A program made the translations under genes and the position numbers. The notes under the pieces were generated by a model, which saw only the letters and a program-made list of their open reading frames with translations, was not told the DNA's origin and searched no databases. Positions 40,282 through 43,263 of a stretch of DNA of 43,263 nt are shown one piece after another. This DNA is from a virus. Within the stretch, counting starts at the first letter, position 1, and every line of letters starts with the position of its first letter. The stretch is from positions 1 through 43,263 of the IMG/VR virus record IMGVR_UViG_3300006802_000177; one strand, 5' to 3'.

Positions 40282-40697
40282 TGGTGGAGGCGAGCAGAGT
40301 CGAACTGCTGTCCTAATCATCTTCAATCTTGCGACTCTACAAGCTTAGTTAATTTTTTTTATAGTTTAGATATTAACATCCAACTTCTTGTTTCATTTAT
40401 TTTACAGTTTTATGACACAAGCAAACTTTTTTCTGTTTTTGCAGATGTCATCCTCTTCTAATTTTATCTGCGTCCAAAAAGAAAAGGGGTAGCTTATGCT
40501 ACAGCAGCCACTTGATGCGCGACACTCTTGCGAGTGACAACCTTGCGAGAAGCAACCTTCTTTGCAGGGTTAAAACGATCAAGAAGACCATTTATAAGTT
40601 TAGACTTGGCACTTATATACCACGGGCTTTTTGAGGAGCCAGCCCACTCCTGCTTGCTACGCAAGTATCCAATATTAGTCGAATCCAATACGCCCCC
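40282..40697 (-). ncRNA. ssrA: tmRNA (one-piece), 416 nt, with a 38-residue tag frame
   Basis: The 5' end GGGGGCGTATTGGATTCGAC and 3' end CTGCTCGCCTCCACCA form a 7-bp acceptor stem with the G3-U70 alanine identity pair and an encoded CCA. The T arm is AGCAG-TTCGACT-CTGCT. H2 pairs CTTGCG with CGCAAG and GCAAGC with GCTTGT. Pseudoknot 1 is AGGAG/CTCCT with GGGCT/AGCCC. The resume codon GCC starts at nt 88 (40610), after ATATAAGT. The tag opens AKSKLINGLLDRFNP, continues through a basic KKVASRK and VVTRKSV region and ends HQVAAVA, stop at 40494. The stop lies in a GTAGC/GCTAC hairpin loop, as in helix 5. Confidence 0.95.
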
Positions 40698-40721
40698 TTA
40701 TTTCAAATATCAAAGTTACAT

Positions 40722-40750
40722 ACTTTACACTATATGGGAATTAATGTCAA
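40722..40750 (-). promoter_or_regulatory. tmRNA promoter
   Basis: TTGACA (40745-40750), 17-bp spacer, TAAAGT (40722-40727). Expected start near 40715, leaving a short 5' precursor that RNase P would remove at 40697. Confidence 0.8.
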
Positions 40751-40753
40751 GTA

Positions 40754-42559
40754 TTAAAATTTTTTTATTTTGTTTTCAATGCTAGAGACAATTTTTCGAA
40801 ATTTAGATTCTCTAGCAGATTTATTTTCTCTCGTTCTATGACTATTAAGAATTATCCTTCGATAATTTTGCTTAATTAAATTTTTGGTTTTTGTATAATT
40901 TCTATTTATTTTAAAAAGTGCTGCTTGGATTTTTGAAGTTTCTCTAATAATTTCAGACTCTAACTCTTCTTTAATTTTTTTTTTATCACCATTATAAAAA
41001 TTAATAATACCTTGTAGTTCTTCTTTTGTTGGAATGTCTTTAGCTTCTGGCATATTATTTAATGCAGACTCAATCCTGTCAAATTTTTCAATAGAAACAA
41101 AGTCTTTGTGTTTTTCTAGATTGGTGACTTTATTTTTCAATTCGTTTATTGTTTTTGTAAAAGCGTCTAAATTGAAATTTTTAAAATTTTCATCTGTAAT
41201 CGGGTTTTTATTTTTTAAAGAACGCTTATGCAGTCCAGAAACTCCTGCTAAGACAAGCAAAACAGCTAATGGATCAAAAACAAAAATTAATATAATTATT
41301 ACAATCCTTACGGCTTTGTCTAGGGAAATCTCACCTCCTCCTAAGTCTTCAAACAATTTTGCTATATATTTAATTGGTCCGATTTCAGCTTCTAAGCTAC
41401 GAACTTTTTCATTGTAATCCATTTTTTGAACCTGTAATTCGCTAATCCTGTCATTCGCTTCGTTAATTAATTTATTGTATTTTTCAACTTCTGATTTATC
41501 TTCAACTGACTCTAGTCTTGATTGCTGAAGTGTGGTAATTTTATCAACTGATTTTTTAATTTGTTCTTCTGCTTTTTCCCTGTACGAATTTATTTTAAAT
41601 TCAATATCTTTTAAATTTTGAGATATAAATTCTCTTTCTTCTAATTGAGATTTTTTTAAATCTTCTGATTTTTGATTAATGCTGCTTTTGTATTCTTGAA
41701 TCTCAGAAGAAGCATCTTTTCTGTAAGAATCTATTTTAATTTCAATTTCTTTTAGGTTTTTATCTATAGATTCTCTTTCTTCTGCCTGCGCCAGTTTTAA
41801 TTCTTCTATTTTGCTTTTCTTGTCGGAAAAAATTCCTCCAGATTTAGATTCTATTTCAGCGATTGCTAAATCTAGCTCTTGTCTTCTCTCTATAAGCCTG
41901 TCTCTTCTTGATTCTTCAAATTTTATATCTTGATTTAACTGGTTATTTATTTGATCTATGGTTGTTTGATTAGAAGATAATGATATTTCTGTCTCAAAAT
42001 TAGAGATAATTTTATCTAATTCTTTTCTACGATTAATAAGTTTGTCGATCTGAGCTTTTTCAAACTCGATGTTTTGGTTTAATTGAGAATTAATTTGTTC
42101 AATTCTTTTTTCTTCTCTTTCTATATCAATTAAATTTATATCCCTAGAGGATGAGGATTTTTTTTCTTCTTCATTAATGTAAGAATATTGTCTTTCAATA
42201 AAAAGCTGTTCTCTTGAGATTTTCTCATCTATTTGTTTAACGGTGGCAGTTTCTTTTTCTGTTAAGTAGCTATGCTCAATGTGAGCCTTAGATAGAAAAC
42301 CAAAAATACCCATGCTAGTAATAAACATTAATATTATTACTGCGCTAGTTAAATACATTTTCATTAGCTTGTTGGCGCTTTTCCAGTTAATATGGAGCCA
42401 TACAGCAGAAATAATTTTGCCAAACTCTAAAACAGAACCCATGATTATGACTGGCAGGACAGAACCAGGAAACATTGTAGCCAGTCCTAGGATACTAAAA
42501 TATGCCCCAGTGACAGATATACTTAGAGCCGAGAGTAGGACTAAAAAAGAAAAAATCAT
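40754..42559 (-). CDS. large membrane protein with long coiled coil
   Basis: 601 residues. Three N-terminal helices (FLVLLSALSISVTGAYFSIL; VLPVIIMGSVLEFGKIISAV; MYLTSAVIILMFITSMGIFG), then about 290 residues of K/E-rich coiled coil with internal similar blocks (INSQLNQNIEFEKAQIDKLI and INNQLNQDIKFEESRRDRLI), another helix (AVRIVIIILIFVFDPLAVLL) and a second helical tail. Proteins with this topology are common in large marine phages, role unknown. Spanning the inner membrane with a long cytoplasmic or periplasmic rod is likely. Confidence 0.75.
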   Translation of the reverse strand: MIFSFLVLLSALSISVTGAYFSILGLATMFPGSVLPVIIMGSVLEFGKIISAVWLHINWKSANKLMKMYLTSAVIILMFITSMGIFGFLSKAHIEHSYLTEKETATVKQIDEKISREQLFIERQYSYINEEEKKSSSSRDINLIDIEREEKRIEQINSQLNQNIEFEKAQIDKLINRRKELDKIISNFETEISLSSNQTTIDQINNQLNQDIKFEESRRDRLIERRQELDLAIAEIESKSGGIFSDKKSKIEELKLAQAEERESIDKNLKEIEIKIDSYRKDASSEIQEYKSSINQKSEDLKKSQLEEREFISQNLKDIEFKINSYREKAEEQIKKSVDKITTLQQSRLESVEDKSEVEKYNKLINEANDRISELQVQKMDYNEKVRSLEAEIGPIKYIAKLFEDLGGGEISLDKAVRIVIIILIFVFDPLAVLLVLAGVSGLHKRSLKNKNPITDENFKNFNLDAFTKTINELKNKVTNLEKHKDFVSIEKFDRIESALNNMPEAKDIPTKEELQGIINFYNGDKKKIKEELESEIIRETSKIQAALFKINRNYTKTKNLIKQNYRRIILNSHRTRENKSARESKFRKIVSSIENKIKKF

Positions 42560-42560
42560 T

Positions 42561-42809
42561 TTAAAGATATTCTAAGCCTATTGGCCCTTGTTGAAAATAA
42601 GATACATGCCTAGCAGAGTTTGGCGTAAATGAATCACATACGATTGGAGAAAAAAGTTCTATTGGCCCTATCGGACCAAAATTAGTGCCATCAATGATTA
42701 AATTCTCAGCCTTTAGTATTGAGGTGATATACAATCTATTGCCAGAACTAGGACTAACTTCGCTAGTATCTGCATTAGTTTGACTAATAATACCATCTGA
42801 ATCTAGCAT
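42561..42809 (-). CDS. tandem paralog 2, possible structural protein (82 aa)
   Basis: Shares with the upstream gene the segments SPSSGNRLYITSILKAENLI (PSSGSKKLYITAILKSGNLV there), IDGT, P-I/V-x-C-D-S/T-F-T-P and VSYFQQ/VSYFEQ. Short beta-rich, without charged helices. TAATG overlap between the two. Tandem duplication of a small phage protein, possibly a virion decoration protein; role inferred only from location. Confidence 0.6.
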   Translation of the reverse strand: MLDSDGIISQTNADTSEVSPSSGNRLYITSILKAENLIIDGTNFGPIGPIELFSPIVCDSFTPNSARHVSYFQQGPIGLEYL

Positions 42810-43036
42810 TATTGCTCAAAGTAAGATACTTGCCCAGTAGAAGCTGGAGTAAAGGTATCGCAGATCACTGGAGACGGAAATGAGCACGGCCCTACCGACG
42901 AGGCTGTTACTCCATCTATTACTAAATTACCAGACTTTAATATAGCTGTAATATACAGCTTTTTGCTTCCAGAACTTGGGGTTATTGCTGATGTACCAAT
43001 GCTAATCTTACTTGGAATTGTCTTTGGGCTTGCCAT
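42809..43036 (-). CDS. tandem paralog 1, possible structural protein (75 aa)
   Basis: Begins MASPKTIPSKISIGTSAITP; the rest aligns with the gene at 42561 (LYITAILKSGNLVIDGVT; FPSPVICDTFTPAS; QVSYFEQ). Lies 3' of the MPLP-type gene with a 29-bp overlap. Confidence 0.6.
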   Translation of the reverse strand: MASPKTIPSKISIGTSAITPSSGSKKLYITAILKSGNLVIDGVTASSVGPCSFPSPVICDTFTPASTGQVSYFEQ

Positions 43037-43184
43037 AATTTGTATCCTCCTTTTTCCATTGACTCAAACAAACTGCTATACGTTGCTTGATATTTTTAAA
43101 TTCTTTTTTAGACTCCTCATCACTTAAACAGCGATTCATAAAATCATCTTTAGATTCTTTTGTCTGTTTAGATGGCAAGGGCAT
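43008..43184 (-). CDS. MPLP...CLSQW family small phage protein
   Basis: Start at ATG 43184 (MPLPSKQTKESKDDFMNRC); the pattern MPLPxxxxxEsxDdFxxRCxsDexxxxEFxxxkQRxAVCxSQW is a short family often found beside or fused to HK97-type prohead proteases. That suggests a capsid module beyond the right edge of the window. 58 residues. Promoter at 43195. Confidence 0.75.
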   Translation of the reverse strand: MPLPSKQTKESKDDFMNRCLSDEESKKEFKNIKQRIAVCLSQWKKEDTNYGKPKDNSK

Positions 43185-43194
43185 AATACATTCT

Positions 43195-43223
43195 ATTACA
43201 CAATAATCAGCAGAAAATCTCAA
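43195..43223 (-). promoter_or_regulatory. sigma70-like promoter, near-leaderless
   Basis: TTGAGA (43218-43223), 17-bp spacer, TGTAAT (43195-43200), then 10 nt to the ATG at 43184. The remaining 40 bases to the window end show no gene. Confidence 0.5.
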
Positions 43224-43263
43224 ATGTTATTATTAATCATATTTATTATTTTTTGCGGGAAGA

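Noticed and set aside
40494-40688. 64-codon ORF reading through the 5' part of the tmRNA as a protein gene
   Set aside because: It begins in the tRNA-like domain and shares its end with the tmRNA tag frame; RNA structure explains the conservation, so only the part from 40610 is translated, as a tag.

Overview
The window looks like part of a large, AT-rich genome of a tailed double-stranded DNA bacteriophage. Nearly every gene lies on the minus strand, so transcription runs from high to low coordinates. Genes are packed with ATGA or TAATG overlaps, and most encode small unknown proteins. No ribosomal or central metabolic genes are present. The replication proteins are bacterial in type (C-family polymerase, DnaB-like helicase, DnaG-like primase, RecA) rather than T4 or T7 type. 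Sigma70-like promoters (TTGACA, 16-17 bp, TATAAT) are frequent. Host assignment is tentative. A secreted protein resembling a repeat family I associate with Verrucomicrobiota, an outer-membrane beta-barrel protein and several sugar genes suggest an aquatic Gram-negative host, possibly Verrucomicrobiota.

Layout in transcription order. 43.2-40.7 kb: a short protein of a family often found beside prohead proteases, two tandem paralogs, and a large membrane coiled-coil protein. 40.7-40.28 kb: a complete one-piece tmRNA gene with its own promoter and an unusually long, basic tag reading frame. 40.2-29.3 kb: replication and recombination, with HNH endonuclease, RecA, a small PD-(D/E)XK nuclease, DnaB-like helicase, primase, RecB/Cas4-like nuclease, a separate PHP domain of DNA polymerase III alpha, a DnaQ-like exonuclease, and the polymerase body. 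One small plus-strand gene sits between the PHP and exonuclease genes. 29.3-26.8 kb: a ClpA/ClpC-type unfoldase split by a -1 frame change in an A7 run. 26.8-14.4 kb: nucleotide metabolism (deoxyribosyltransferase, dUTPase, dNMP kinase), nucleases, three glycosyltransferase-like genes, an outer-membrane protein, PAP2 phosphatase, GDP-mannose dehydratase, secreted proteins, and a structured non-coding segment ending in a strong terminator. 14.3-0 kb: metallophosphoesterase, many small unknown genes, two DUF4116 repeat genes, a gene needing -1 frameshifting at A AAA AAC, secreted proteins, an AbrB/RHH protein, GIY-YIG endonuclease, thyX, a cupin, and the start of an AAA+ ATPase gene cut by the window edge.

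Three themes stand out. First, the phage carries both a tmRNA and a Clp unfoldase that keeps a ClpP-docking loop, so it may run its own ribosome-rescue and tagged-protein degradation route using host ClpP and SmpB. Second, its replicative polymerase is split into PHP, exonuclease and polymerase genes in that order, echoing the domain mix of PolC. Third, at least six promoters put the -10 box only 5-7 nt before the start codon, which predicts leaderless mRNAs; few genes show a clear Shine-Dalgarno sequence. Two genes need a -1 frame change in poly-A runs, which could be programmed slippage or homopolymer sequencing errors.
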